From NCBI GenBank assembly GCA_037074765.1, contig JBAMDO010000186.1:46959-110958 (forward strand): DNA of 64,000 nt, read 5' to 3'. The position numbers and the translations under genes were made by a program. Positions 40,737 to 52,300 of the stretch are shown in pieces. Origin of the DNA: Mansonella perstans. Taxonomy: Eukaryota > Nematoda > Chromadorea > Rhabditida > Onchocercidae. Positions within the stretch are counted from its first letter, which is position 1. The number at the start of each line of letters is the position of its first letter. The notes under the pieces were generated by a model that worked only from the letters and a program-made list of their open reading frames with translations, was not told the origin of the DNA and did not search any database.

Positions 40737-41006
40737 GATTCTTTTTTTTTTTTCACGTATACATTAGTTTGACTTTTTTTCACGTATACATTAGTGTAGC
40801 TCTTTTTTCACGTATACATTAGTGTTTTTTTTCATATATACATTAGTTTTTTTTTGACGTATACACTAGTGTGACTTTTTTTTCATGTATACACTAGTGT
40901 TTTTTTTCACGTATACACTAGTGTGACTTTTTTTCACATATACACTAGTGTTTTTTTTCACGTATACACTAGTGTGACTTTTTTTTCACGTATACATTAG
41001 TGTGAC
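40737..41006. repeat. Tandem repeat with palindromic core, about ten copies
   Basis: About ten copies of a unit of roughly 24-28 bp: a T-run of 7-12 bases, then cacgtatacactagtgtgac or a close variant. Each core carries the palindromes GTATAC and, in the better-preserved copies, ACACTAGTGT. Units alternate between those ending with gac and those ending at tgt before the next T-run, giving a two-step higher-order pattern in the second half. Confidence 0.9.
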
Positions 41007-41168
41007 GGATATTTTTATTCAGAAGTAAACACGTTTAAAAATATATGGTGGAATGAAATTGTTACGCAAAAGGATGTTGAATTTTCATGTATACAATAGT
41101 GTAATAGTATATCGGATATTTTTATTCAGAAATAAACACGATTGAAAATATATGATGGAATGAAATTG
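41006..41168. repeat. Direct duplication of about 55 bp, spacer about 50 bp
   Basis: The blocks 41006-41060 and 41113-41168 both begin ggatatttttattcagaa and both end in tggaatgaaattg, with about five differences. The spacer includes another tcatgtatacaatagtgt copy of the adjoining repeat core. The duplication therefore probably arose together with the array at 40737. Confidence 0.85.
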
Positions 41169-41888
41169 ATAGAATTGATTGAAAATTACAAAGGTCAGAA
41201 AAATAATTTGTTAAATGCGCATAATTAAATTGTTGAATTTTCAGGACGATGATTGTTCGAAATGAAGTTATTTAAAGAGAGTGAAAAGCTCAATAAACAA
41301 AAGCTAAAGATAATTATAAGGAACGGAAATAAATCGTCGTTCCAGTTGTATCGTTCAGAAGTTTATTCTTCCTGACAATGGTTTGCCTTTTTTTTTTTTA
41401 TCTTCCATTTTCTTTCTACCTCTCTTTCCCATACGTTATTTTCTTTTTCTTTGTCAACGATAAATGTCAAGTGAATTCAAAATAAACTGTAAATTGAGAA
41501 TTCTACGTGATTCTTAATTGAGGAATCGAAAAAAAAAAACCAGTCGGAAAATTGTGTATTTATCGAGCATTACTGTATTTGGAGAAAATTCATTTCTTCA
41601 TGAACGTTGTATGTAGTTTTCAATTTGCAGTTTATTATGAACCGATCAAACAACTAAATTAATCCCTGAAATTCCTACTTTATTGCTAATATGTAGTTAG
41701 TTGGACACGTTATATTAACATTTGCACAAGCACGTTCACGCATAGCACGTAAATTTCGCATATCTTTATGCCGATATAATCCTCTCATTATTTCATTTAC
41801 GTAACGTTACACTTGAAATTACTTGAACAAAAAAGTGCATCAAAGCATTAAATCCTTTTTTTTCGTTGTGCTAACTGAATTATTTTAG
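41169..41888. other. Spacer or first intron of the USP46-like gene
   Basis: No family-conserved coding is visible. If the gene starts at ATG 41378-41380, which is followed directly by a GTTTGC donor, then 41381-41888 is its first intron and 41169-41377 its promoter or 5' UTR. Confidence 0.4.
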
Positions 41889-44800
41889 GGGGCGAACGCT
41901 TCATCTCAACTGGAAAAAGAAATCAGTTCAGATCACTTATTGAGCAATGAACATTTCTATGGGCTTGTCAACGTTTGCATTGAAATTCTTCCTGCAAAAA
42001 AAGTTTTAAAAAAATATTGGCAAAGTTAAAAAGGGATTAAATCGAGTTGTTTATGAACAGTGATTGCATATTTACTATAAAGCCTAAGTTCTTAGTAAAT
42101 TTATGAATCATTTTGTACATTCACTATTGTATTTGCTTGTTTATTTCAGTTCGGTAATACCTGCTATTGCAATTCAGTTATTCAGGCGCTTTATTTTTGT
42201 CGTCCGTTTCGTGAAAAAATTTTGCAATATAAGCAACAGTTGAAGAAATCATACGATAAGGATTCAGGTTATATGATATGAGCAGCATTTTTTTTTTTTT
42301 TTTAAATGATCAAAGAAATATTATCCGTTTATTGATATTTTATTTATAAATTTCTCTTTTTAAACTCAATTCAGTGATTTCAGGAAGAGAGAAAGAAAAT
42401 TTATTGACCTGTCTTGCTGACCTTTTCCATAACATAACTACACAGAAGAAACGAGTGGGTACGATTGCCCCTAAAAGATTTATTACCAAACTAAAAAAAG
42501 AAAATGGCGAGTACTTGTTATGTTTATATCCACTTCTATTCAGTAAAGAAATAAATCATTCTCTGTTGCCGATGAATGAATTACCGCAGTAGGAGGGATG
42601 TGTCATTCTTTTGTTGTATTCTTTCGCATTTTATTTTTTTGAGAAAATTAGACTTCCATATCTTGAAATATAAAAAAATTTATGAAATAATCAAGCTACG
42701 TTTGCTTGAATGTGAAGCTATTGGATAACATAACTTTTTTCCAGTATAAAAGAGATGGAAGTGTAATTTTCAAAAAGCAGCAAATTTTCTTGTGTTTTAT
42801 TAGTAGTTTGAAATATTACAAATGCTTTAAAAATAAAAAGGTCATCTCCTTTTTCGTGATGACTGAAACTTCTAGAAGGAAGCAGAAGATTTTAACAGCT
42901 TTGCAATGGTTTGAGAAAAACTGGACAATATGCTTTTTCCAGGTAAATTTGTATATTTGGTGTTTTTCAGGTATATTTGATAATTTTTCGCAACAAGATG
43001 CCCACGAATTTCTAAATTATTTGCTAAATACTATATCAGAAACACTTGCTGAGGAAAAAAAGGCAGAAAAGATTGAAAAAATGCTTCGTACAAGTGGAAT
43101 GTCTAAGAAAAGTTCCAGTGCTGTCTCTCCATCGGATGAACCACTGCCATTCTGTCAACCAAGGTAAAGTGGTCATTTAGATTTTCATTTTCAACCTTTT
43201 TAATTCCAGAAAATTTGTTAAAATTTCCATAATCAAAGCATTTTTGAGTAAGAAGTGTAAAAAAAAAAAAAAATTGTTTTGTATGCTTGGCATTGAGAAT
43301 TAATGAACGTTGCTACTGCTTAGTTTTTGTCCGTTGTTGCTGGTACATTTTCGCAAATTGAAGATTTCCTCTTTTTTTTTGTTAAATTTTACAAATTGTT
43401 CGGAATATTCTTCCTCTAAATTAACTGATCTGACTCAATTTGAGTGGCTCGAAAAGTGACGCTACATGGATTCAAGAAATTTTCCAAGGAACTTTAACTA
43501 ATGAAACACGCTGTCTTAATTGTGAAACGGTATGTCTTTACTTTTTATTTTCCCCATTAACATCTTCGAATATGTTTTACTACTTTCTGAATTTCTACAA
43601 GAAAAACTCAAATTTCGGCAGCTGTGCTTTGAAAAGAAGAGATAATGGGAAATTGGAGAAGGTTGGATATGTATCAGTTATTTAGAATGCTTATAACGGT
43701 GACTCTGATATAAATTACTAGTGTTAACACTGATATTCTATGAGCGGCAATTTATTTGGAAGTCTTTGCTGAAATTGACTTAATTTTTCATTTCAAATTG
43801 AATTTGTTGTGGAATTTTTTTTACACTTCAAAATCTTTAAGTGTTGTTTCCGAAAGAAAGAAATGTCGGTTTGATTTTCATTATCCTGAATGCCAGAAAT
43901 AAAATATTAAGTTGCAAAAATGAATTAAACAGACTATTATACAAGTTTTGATAATGAATGGTTTTCTATCATATGAGTAATATTGGATGCTTTTAATCTT
44001 TAGATCATTTACTAGCAATTATTATTAAGAGGAAAATGCCCAGTTTACTTTTGCTCAAATAAAACAGTTAGAAGCACATTTTTTGCTGTTTAGGTTTCAA
44101 GCAAGGATGAAGATTTTTTGGATCTAAGCGTTGACATTGAGCAGAATGCATCAATAACTCATTGTTTACGCGTCTTTTCTGATATGGAAACGTTGCAAGG
44201 AGAGCAGAAATACTACTGCGAAAATTGCTGTTCGAAGCATGAGGTATTACGTACACTTTTGAATTGTAGAAATTTCATTGTTTGCCTCTGTGTTTGTGGC
44301 ACTATCTTGTAAATTATGATAGAAATTTCAAAAATTTATAGGCGCAAAAACGTATGCGTATTAAAAAATTGCCACAGATGTTGGCATTGCATTTAAAACG
44401 ATTTAAATATGTGGAACAAATGAACCGCCATACGAAATTATCATATCGAGTGTTGTTCCCACTCGAATTGCGTCTTTTTAATGTGGTAAGTAATTATATT
44501 CGAGTTTATCTTTTACCCCTTATGTGTTGAAAAATTTAAAAAAACAGTGACATGCTAAAAGCTTCTAAGAATGTCGTTGAATATTTTTATGCCAGAAATT
44601 CGTCTCCTTACTACGAAGTTTCAGCAGACTTTTTTTATGATCATTGATATTAATCAGAAATAAAATTGCACGAACAGCTAAAGGTCAAAATTTTCAAAAA
44701 AGTACCTACAAAGAAGGAGTGAATGAATGAAACTAATACTTGTAAGGAAAATATGACTTGTAGTGAAAAATGATGTTTAAGGCGTAAACATGTTTCAGAA

Positions 44801-46156
44801 ACTATTCCTTTTTCGTAATTTCCTCACAATTATTCTCTCTTTTTTAATTGCCATATCTGGTGATTTCACAACTCTAAATCATTTCCTTTGTAATTATCTA
44901 AATTCCTTCGCATCCCTAACCTCAAAAATATCCTGTATATAAATCATAAAAAAAATGTTTCATCGTGTTCAGTTCAATATTCAAAACATCATTCGACTGG
45001 ATCTTATTTGTTGCGATTATTTCTATAAACTATCAATAAACTTTTATTATATTCCTATATTTTAAACGATAAGCTAATTCATCGCTTGCAACTCACAAAT
45101 AAACAAATAATCTACTTTATCGTCTACAGTGTACAAATAAAAGAAATTTTTCATGACATTTCTGATGCCTGAGATAGGTTATGATGGCTGAGATATGCCA
45201 ATATAATAGCAAATGTGCAACTGACAAAGTCAAGCCTAGAGATATTCCTCGATAAAATACGAAGGAAATTTGTTTCATTTGCAGGTTGTAGACGATGGAG
45301 TAGATATATTTTCGAGGTCAGGGATTAAGCTGTATGAAAGATATTAACTTATTGCTTTTGACAGCTTCACTGTGGTCCTAGCCACTGTGGAGCATAATTA
45401 AATAATTACAAGGGAAATAATTTAGAGTTATAAAGTCACCAGATATTAGAAAAGAAAATAATTGTGAGAAAATTACGAATAATATAAAGAAATAGTTGTC
45501 AGGCCAATTATAGCCAGAAATAACTTTGAAGAAATGATAAATAAACAAACAGTTAGTTGAATATATAAGATAAATTAATTAAATATAATATTCTCATTTA
45601 TGATAGATTCCCTGACTTTAAGACTTCATCACTACACAACTTTTTGAAAACATGAAAGTTTTTTCTCATTTTCATTAATTTTTAGAGTGATGATGCAGTG
45701 AACAGGGATCGTCTATATGATTTATGTGCAGTTGTAGTACATTGTGGTTCTACGCCAAATCGTGGTCATTATATTACGCTTGTAAAATCGCATAATTTCT
45801 GGCTTTTATTCGATGATGATATAGTTGACGTATGTAGTTTTACAGTTCGATGGATAAGGATTTCATCATATTTAATGATATATTTCGAGAAAAATTAGTT
45901 TGCGGTATTTTTTAAAGATTTCAAACAATGAAAAAAAAAATGAAGGGAATTGTAAGCTTTTTTAGACGTTGTAAAAAAAAATAGATGATATTTCTAGAAA
46001 ATCGATCCAATGGCGATCGAGGATTTTTTCGGTCTTTCGGAATGTGGTGTACAAAAAAACAGTGAATCTGCATACATCTTATTTTATGAAGCGAGAGATG
46101 CTGTGAATATAGATGTGAAAGGAGGAGTTGGACAAGTTGCTAATTCATCCATTTAA
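41889..46156 (+). CDS. usp-46: Ubiquitin-specific protease of the USP12/USP46 type
   Basis: Cysteine protease that removes ubiquitin from substrates; in C. elegans usp-46 controls glutamate receptor turnover with WD40 partners. Recognised exons: 41889-41972, 42150-42267, 42384-42506, 42971-43163, 43445-43529, 44094-44243, 44342-44485, 45686-45829, 45998-46156 (399 residues). The first begins GANAS, so only the initiator Met, and any extra N-terminal residues, are missing; ATG 41378 is a candidate. Catalytic residues: Cys in FGNTCYCNS, His in PNRGHYITL, Asp in LLFDDDIVD. Zinc pairs are RCLNCE and [21 protein letters not shown] and [14 protein letters not shown] are strongly conserved. The intron after KEN appears to use a GC donor (42507), and the acceptor before exon 43445 is TTTGAG; both are unusual. 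The large seventh visible intron holds an inverted-repeat element. Confidence 0.93.
44800..45497. mobile_element. Non-autonomous inverted-repeat (MITE-like) element in an intron
   Basis: The left arm (44800 to about 44935) and the reverse complement of the right arm (about 45300-45497) align over 100 bases or more. Shared blocks are aactatt...ttcgtaatt, cctcacaattatt, tatctggtgatttcacaactctaaat (with few changes), ttgtaattat and atccctaacctc. The right arm carries an extra stretch of about 70 bases. There is no reading frame, so it would depend on a transposase elsewhere. It lies within the USP46-like intron 44486-45685. A clear target-site duplication is not visible. Confidence 0.7.
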
Positions 46157-47692
46157 TTCTTTATTTAGAAATTCTTGTACAAAAATATAATTAGTTGTTG
46201 TGATTCAATTAAGATGAAAAAAAACTTTTTTTGCAGAATAAATTCTCGATATTTATTGTGAATGTAAATTTAGTTCATAATCTGAAAAAAAAAAAAAAAG
46301 CATAAGAAATGTTCTTTAGAATTTACTGGTTGCTTTTCCAGAAAATTTGTAGTGTATGTCAAGGTAGTAGATTATATAAAAAAATTTGAATGAAAGAAAT
46401 GAATGAAACTTTCTGGATCGGCATAGTAAATTAAGTTAATAATTACTCTATTACTCCATTCAAAATAATAGAGTATTATTGATTGCACCATTATATTTTC
46501 TTACATACAACTATGTAGTGAAAAAATCCGAAAACATTTCGATCATTTGTAAATGTAAAATTGAAAAGATGAGAAGAAGTGACTTAAGAATGGTAAAAAA
46601 TCATAAAGTCTTGAAAGTTAAATAAATTTTTATTAAATTATTCAATTAATTTATGGGTATGCTTAAAATAAATTAGTGATTCTGTCTAGCACTTCTTAGA
46701 TAGGCTGCTATTATTTTGTATTTGGTGAACAGAACAAATGTAATTTTATTTGAATTAGGTGTTTCTTGTTAAGAAAAATGAAATGTTGTAATTTTTGGTT
46801 CATAGCTATCATCATATATATTTTGTGGGTTTGTGCGTATGTTCAGGAATTTGTGGTTTTTGTCTCTTTTTTTTTTTTTTTTTTTTCCTCAAATAACAAT
46901 CATTTTCCTTATAGTTGCTTCATACAATTGATTTAATCAACATTAGTAATATTATGGCAACTTAGTGATAAATTTCAAAAAATATTTTATATAAAAAATT
47001 CAATCTTCGACATGCTACTCATATTAGTTAGTTTGATAAACTGATAACACGCCATAGATATCAAATTCATTAAACCAAAAAAAAAAAAGATCGTTTGATA
47101 TTTTTGATAAAATAATGTTGAAATTACTATGATGATAGAACGAAATGTGAAATAATTTGCCAGACTGCTGCTAATCATATTGTGGAAATATAATTATGAT
47201 TATCAAACAGTTCCAAGATTTCTTGTACTGATATTGTGAGCACAAAGAATTAGTAGCAGTAACAAAATAAGTAATAAAATTAACTCTCATTAAATAATAG
47301 AAAAATATTTATCAATAAGATCAGTGGGAAAAAAAAATCTTAAAACATGTAATAGAAGGGAAATTAATTAAATTTAATTAGATATTATTGAAATACTTAA
47401 ATTTCATAACTTTTGATAAAATTTGGATGGATTGCATTAACATGGAACTTAAACGGTACTTGGATAGTATGAATTTTACGACTTATGGTTCATGAATGAG
47501 CTATCACATCTTTGTGAAAAAGAAAAAAAAAAAACTCGTTCACCGCGAAAAAAACTTGTTCACTACAAATTATGATGCATTTGGTCCCCCCCTCCACCCC
47601 CCCGAACTATCTACCAGCATTGTCTTGATTAATCAACTCAAATTACGCAAATTTAATAAACACGATAGCCTCGGGCCACCGTTGTTTCTCCA
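46157..47692. other. Gene-free spacer
   Basis: AT-rich. It includes AATAAA at 46237 as a possible polyadenylation signal of the USP46-like gene, a poly(T) run near 46867-46886, and a C-rich tract (ggtcccccc then cacccccccg) near 47582-47605 that is out of character with the surrounding base composition. Confidence 0.5.
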
Positions 47693-48050
47693 TCGTCCCG
47701 ATCCTTCACCATCCTTCACCATCCTTCACATATCGTCTCGATCTTTCACCATTCTTCATATATCGTCCCGATCTTTCCCCTCCTTCACAGATCGTCCCGA
47801 TCCTTCCCGTCCTTCACATATCGTCCCGATCCTTCCCGTCCTTCACAGATCGTCCCGATCCTTCCCGTCCTTCACAGATCGTCCCGATCCTTCCCGTCCT
47901 TCACAGATCGTCCCGATCCTTCCCGTCCTTCACAGATCGTCCCGATCCTTCCCGTCCTTCACAGATCGTCCCGATCCTTCCCGTCCTTCACAGATCGTCC
48001 CGATCCTTCCCGTCCTTCACATATCGTCCCGATCCTTTACCGTTCTTACA
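47693..48050. repeat. Pyrimidine-rich minisatellite, 29-bp unit
   Basis: About nine near-identical 29-bp copies between 47764 and 48028, each running cgtcccgatccttcccgtcc then ttcacagat, flanked on both sides by diverged copies. The plus strand is almost free of G apart from two or three positions per unit, a strong strand bias. Because 29 is not a multiple of 3, a long open frame through it cycles through all frames; this frame looks like a repetitive protein but is not supported as a gene. Confidence 0.95.
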
Positions 48051-48168
48051 TATATGTGTTACCTAGCTGCTGCTAAGTTACTTTCTCTCTATTTCCTGTT
48101 TCAATTTTTGTAGTTTTTATGCAGCATCCAGTCCCCCAGGATTGATTTGTTTACACGAAATTAACGTC

Positions 48169-48436
48169 TCTGGAAAACTTGTCGGGAATAACATTTTTTC
48201 TGGAAAACTTGTCGGGAATAACATTTTTTCTGGGAAACTTGTCGGGAATAACATTTTTTCTGGAAAACTTGTCGGGAATAACATTTTTTCTGGAAAACTT
48301 GTCGGGAATGATATTTTTTCTGGAAAACTTGTCGGGAATGACATTTTTTCTGGAAAACTTGTCGGGAATGATAACATTTCTGAAAAACTTGTCGGGAATG
48401 ACAAATTTCTGGAATACTTGTCGGGAGTGATATATT
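48169..48436. repeat. Minisatellite, 30-bp unit, nine copies
   Basis: Nine tandem copies of tctggaaaacttgtcgggaa followed by taacattttt, starting about 120 bases after the 29-bp array. The last three copies are diverged (tgataacatttc, tgacaaatttc, tgatatatttc). Since 30 is a multiple of 3, several frames on both strands remain open; the apparent ten-residue peptide repeat follows automatically. Confidence 0.95.
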
Positions 48437-49339
48437 TCGATGCTTTAATCGAGCAATTCTTTTTTTTTACGTTTGCTAAGTATAATTTTGTTAATCTAAA
48501 ATATTGGGATAATGTAGCTGATATATTATACTTAGAATAAATAAATATGTATTTATCTGAGATAATAACAATGAAGTGAACATATTTATGAATAGTGACA
48601 AAAATTCAACGTACGTAATGTCCACGTAGAGTTATGTTACGGCTGCAATTGCCATGTATTATCAGCATGTACAATATGCATTGATCAATTCTGCAAAACA
48701 TTGAAGTATTATCTTAGCATAGAGTTTATGAAATTTTTGTAATCTACAACAGTTTGTATTTTTCGGCTTAAGAGTAAGTTAGAATGAGTGTAATGGTAAA
48801 AAATTCCTTATTTGATATCGATTTACTTTTGTATTTAATTTTTAGAAAATAATTTTAAATTTTTTTTATTTTAATTTCGATTCTTTCATTAATTTCATAG
48901 AAATTTCTGATACTTTTCCTCATCAGCGTCAGTTTTTTTTTTTCTTTTTTCTCATCGTAGCAAATGTTTACTTAGCCTCTTTGCAGTAAGAGATGTTTTG
49001 GTTAAGTTTTTTCCATAATGTTGTGATAATATGACGGATATATGAGCTTTTTCCATTTTCCATTTGAGAGCACTTGACCTTATCAGTTATACAAATATAT
49101 GTAAATTAGGGTATAAAGTTCATTATTAATATTGATTGTATATCGATTTATTTTTAACCTTGAATTGATGTAATGTTATATAAAAAATGTAAGCTAAGAT
49201 TAAGTTATATAGTTATTAAATTATACGATTATATATGTTTATTCGGTCTATATTTTCTGCTTTAATTAAACCTTCAAAGTTTGCACATTCAATGTTTCTA
49301 AAAGTTATTACTGTAAATATTTCAGACTTAACTTCGATA
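48437..49339. other. Gene-free spacer upstream of Slingshot
   Basis: AT-rich with no coding-like frame. It ends with aaatatttcag followed by acttaacttcgataATG, an acceptor-like site 15 bases before the next start codon. Confidence 0.5.
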
Positions 49340-52300
49340 ATGTCACTGGTAACGGTGCAACGTTCACCGACACCAAGTGAAAATGGAAATTTCGACCAAA
49401 CGGTAATAAATTAAATATTTTCGAAATTTTATTTTGTCGTTTTTTGATAATGTTTGAATATGTAATTCAGAGGATTTATTAATGTGAAAAAAATTTTACT
49501 TCCTTATTGACGAAAAAATTTTGAATTTTAATGAAGTTAAATTCCGAGAAAAAAAAAAATGATCTGGCGATGTTTTTATTTTTACTATTCTTTAGGATAT
49601 CGATGCATCAGAATGTGGTTCACCAACGTTCAGAGAACCAGTTTCAAGTATGGAATGTTATTTTTACGTGAAAGGTACTGCGGTAATTTTATTGCAACCC
49701 GATCGTACAAATTTCGGGCGTCATAATACTGGTGGTAAGTGCTCATTTCAGTTTTACTTACCAATTCGAGTCATTTTATCGAGAAATGGATAATCGATAA
49801 GAGCGGAAAAAGTTTTTAGAAAATATGAATTGATTGTTTGTTTGACGAATAATGATTAAGCTTAATAGACAGAAAATTAAACACAGCACATAAAGGATTG
49901 AGCATAACAAATAATAGATAACTTATGGAGTGTATAAAGGTAAAAGATACATAGGAATTAGTGTAGGATGGCAAGATTTTAGATAGTTATCCTTAGCACG
50001 TAGTTTCTTAGTCCTGTGTTTAAAATTTCATTGAAAATCGAAATACACAGTACTTTCATATTTTTCATAGCTTTTCTTATATTTCAGGTGAAATTGAAGA
50101 ACATTTGCAAGCAATACTAAATATATTACCGCCTCATGATAATCTTACAATGGCTGTAAGATTACAACCAGCTACAGTTGAGGTTGCCAGTTCAGTAAAA
50201 AATGCTCGTTATTTAGCTGTTGTGTCATCTACACATTATGTAGGAATTAACTTCAAGAAGGTTCGGGAAGTTGTTTTGCTCGGTCTTAACTGTCTTCCAA
50301 ATAATAAAGTCACGTAAGTTAATTATCTACTGCTAGTTTTTAAATTCTAATTCCTGTTGGGTTTTCTGTATTTCAAAATATCTCATATGAAATCGGTTGT
50401 GGTTCGTATATATATATATATATATTGGTTTGTTTTTAGTGGTTTTTAGCTGTTTAAATAAGGTAAATTATAGGATCGGTGTGTCAATTCCTGTTTTCGC
50501 TACAACTCGAGTAACTTTAGATGGTGATGGTGGTGTGGTTGTTGATTTCGATTCATCATTACATATATTTAGACCTGTTTCTGTCCAGGCTATGTGGACC
50601 ATGTTTCAAAGATTACATAAAGTATGCTTTGTATATATTTTTTAGTTCAGTTTGATGAAATTTTCAAATTGCCTTTGGAGCTCAGTTGTCCTGATTGCAA
50701 TTCATGTCGAAATAGATACTATGATGCTGTATGATTTAAAATATTTTTTGTAGGAATTAATTGACGCACAAAACACAAAAAGTTCAGCGCAACAATTTGG
50801 GAAAACATCGAGGCGTTTGATCGATTATTATAATGAACGAGTGTCATTGGATGATGCAATAATCACAATGTGGTTTGTTATAATGGGCTACAATTCATGA
50901 TTATTTTTCTTAATTACTTAATGAATTTTGGTTTTGATCCATTGTCATATTTGTTTCTATACGCTAGTATATATTGTATATCTGCTATATATTGTATATC
51001 TGTATATATGGTAATTTCTCGTCTTATGGAGAAAAACCGAGATTAATTAATCAAGAAAAAAGGCATTAGATAGATCCTTCAAAGTTTTTTTCGCTATTTT
51101 AATTAAAAAGAAGCAGAAAAAAATCTAAATGCTTCGAAAGTTGTAGTAATTGAAATAGAATGAGTTTCAGCGCTTATTTGAAAGATTGAATTCCTTATTA
51201 AGTCTTGGCAATATTATACGCAGTTCCCATTAAATTCTTTAGCTTCTCAATTTTCTAAGTGGTTTCAAATTTAAAGGGAGCGTTCGACATCATATCGCAC
51301 CGATGAAACCGGTAACGATTTGGGAGCAACAAGTGCGGATGCTGAACGATTCAGTCATGATTACCGAACCGATGACGATTCCGGTAATCGATTTTTTTTA
51401 AATAAAATTATGATTTTTCTATTCAGTATTTTATTTATAAATTAGAAATTATTTTGTTCTCTTATTATCAGCTCATTAATTATTGTACTATATCTGTTTT
51501 AGTGGAAGCTCGAATTTATGAGCAACTAAAAGAGGTTATGCAAACTGCGGATTTGGATGAAGTTACAAGTAGAGATATCCGTTTAAAGGTTGGTTTTTAA
51601 TTTGTTTTCTTTTTATAATTGTTGGCTTTGTGATATTATGTATCTTTTCTCGCTTAAAGTTTGATGTATAGGATGAAATTGTTCAGGTAGAAGAGAATAT
51701 GCATATGAAACTGGATCAATACAAAGATTTTATTAGTCGCCAAATGATGGTTATTATGGGGCAAATGGATAAAGCATCACAGATTTTTCCATATCTTTAT
51801 TTGGGTACCGAATGGAACGCATGCGACTGGGAATGGCTTGAAAATAATGGGTATGCAAATTAGACTATTTAAAAGCTACTGTTCTGAATTCTTTTTGAGT
51901 TTTTTATTTAATGAGCATTTTGTCATATCGTAAATTGTAGTTTTATTTACGAAACGTATTTCTCGTTTAATTAAGTAAAGATGCATCTTATTTGCTCAAA
52001 GAACTTCAAACTCTTGGTTTCAGTCCATAATTTTGCATGCGTTGTTGAAGGAAACTTCATATGAGTAAATTTTTACATTATAGAATCAAATATATCGTTA
52101 ACGTAACGAACGAGGTGGAAAATTTCTTCCCTGCTCGTTTAAAATATCTAAAAATACGTGTTTCGGATGAAGCTAGTACCGAATTGTTGAAATACTGGAA
52201 TCAAACAAATCAGTTTATTAAAGAAGCAAAGTAAGAATTTAGTTTGATCCCTTGAACTTCGACTTTTTCTTTTTAATTAGAGCTTTTGATGAAGAACAAC

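Noticed and set aside
47496..48113. 205-codon open frame with a repetitive Pro/Ser/Arg-rich protein
   Set aside because: It is produced entirely by the 29-bp minisatellite, which cycles through frames; there is no unique sequence, splice support or family match.
48117..48540. Open frames on both strands with a ten-residue peptide repeat
   Set aside because: A 30-bp repeat keeps any stop-free frame open automatically; three different frames are open at once.
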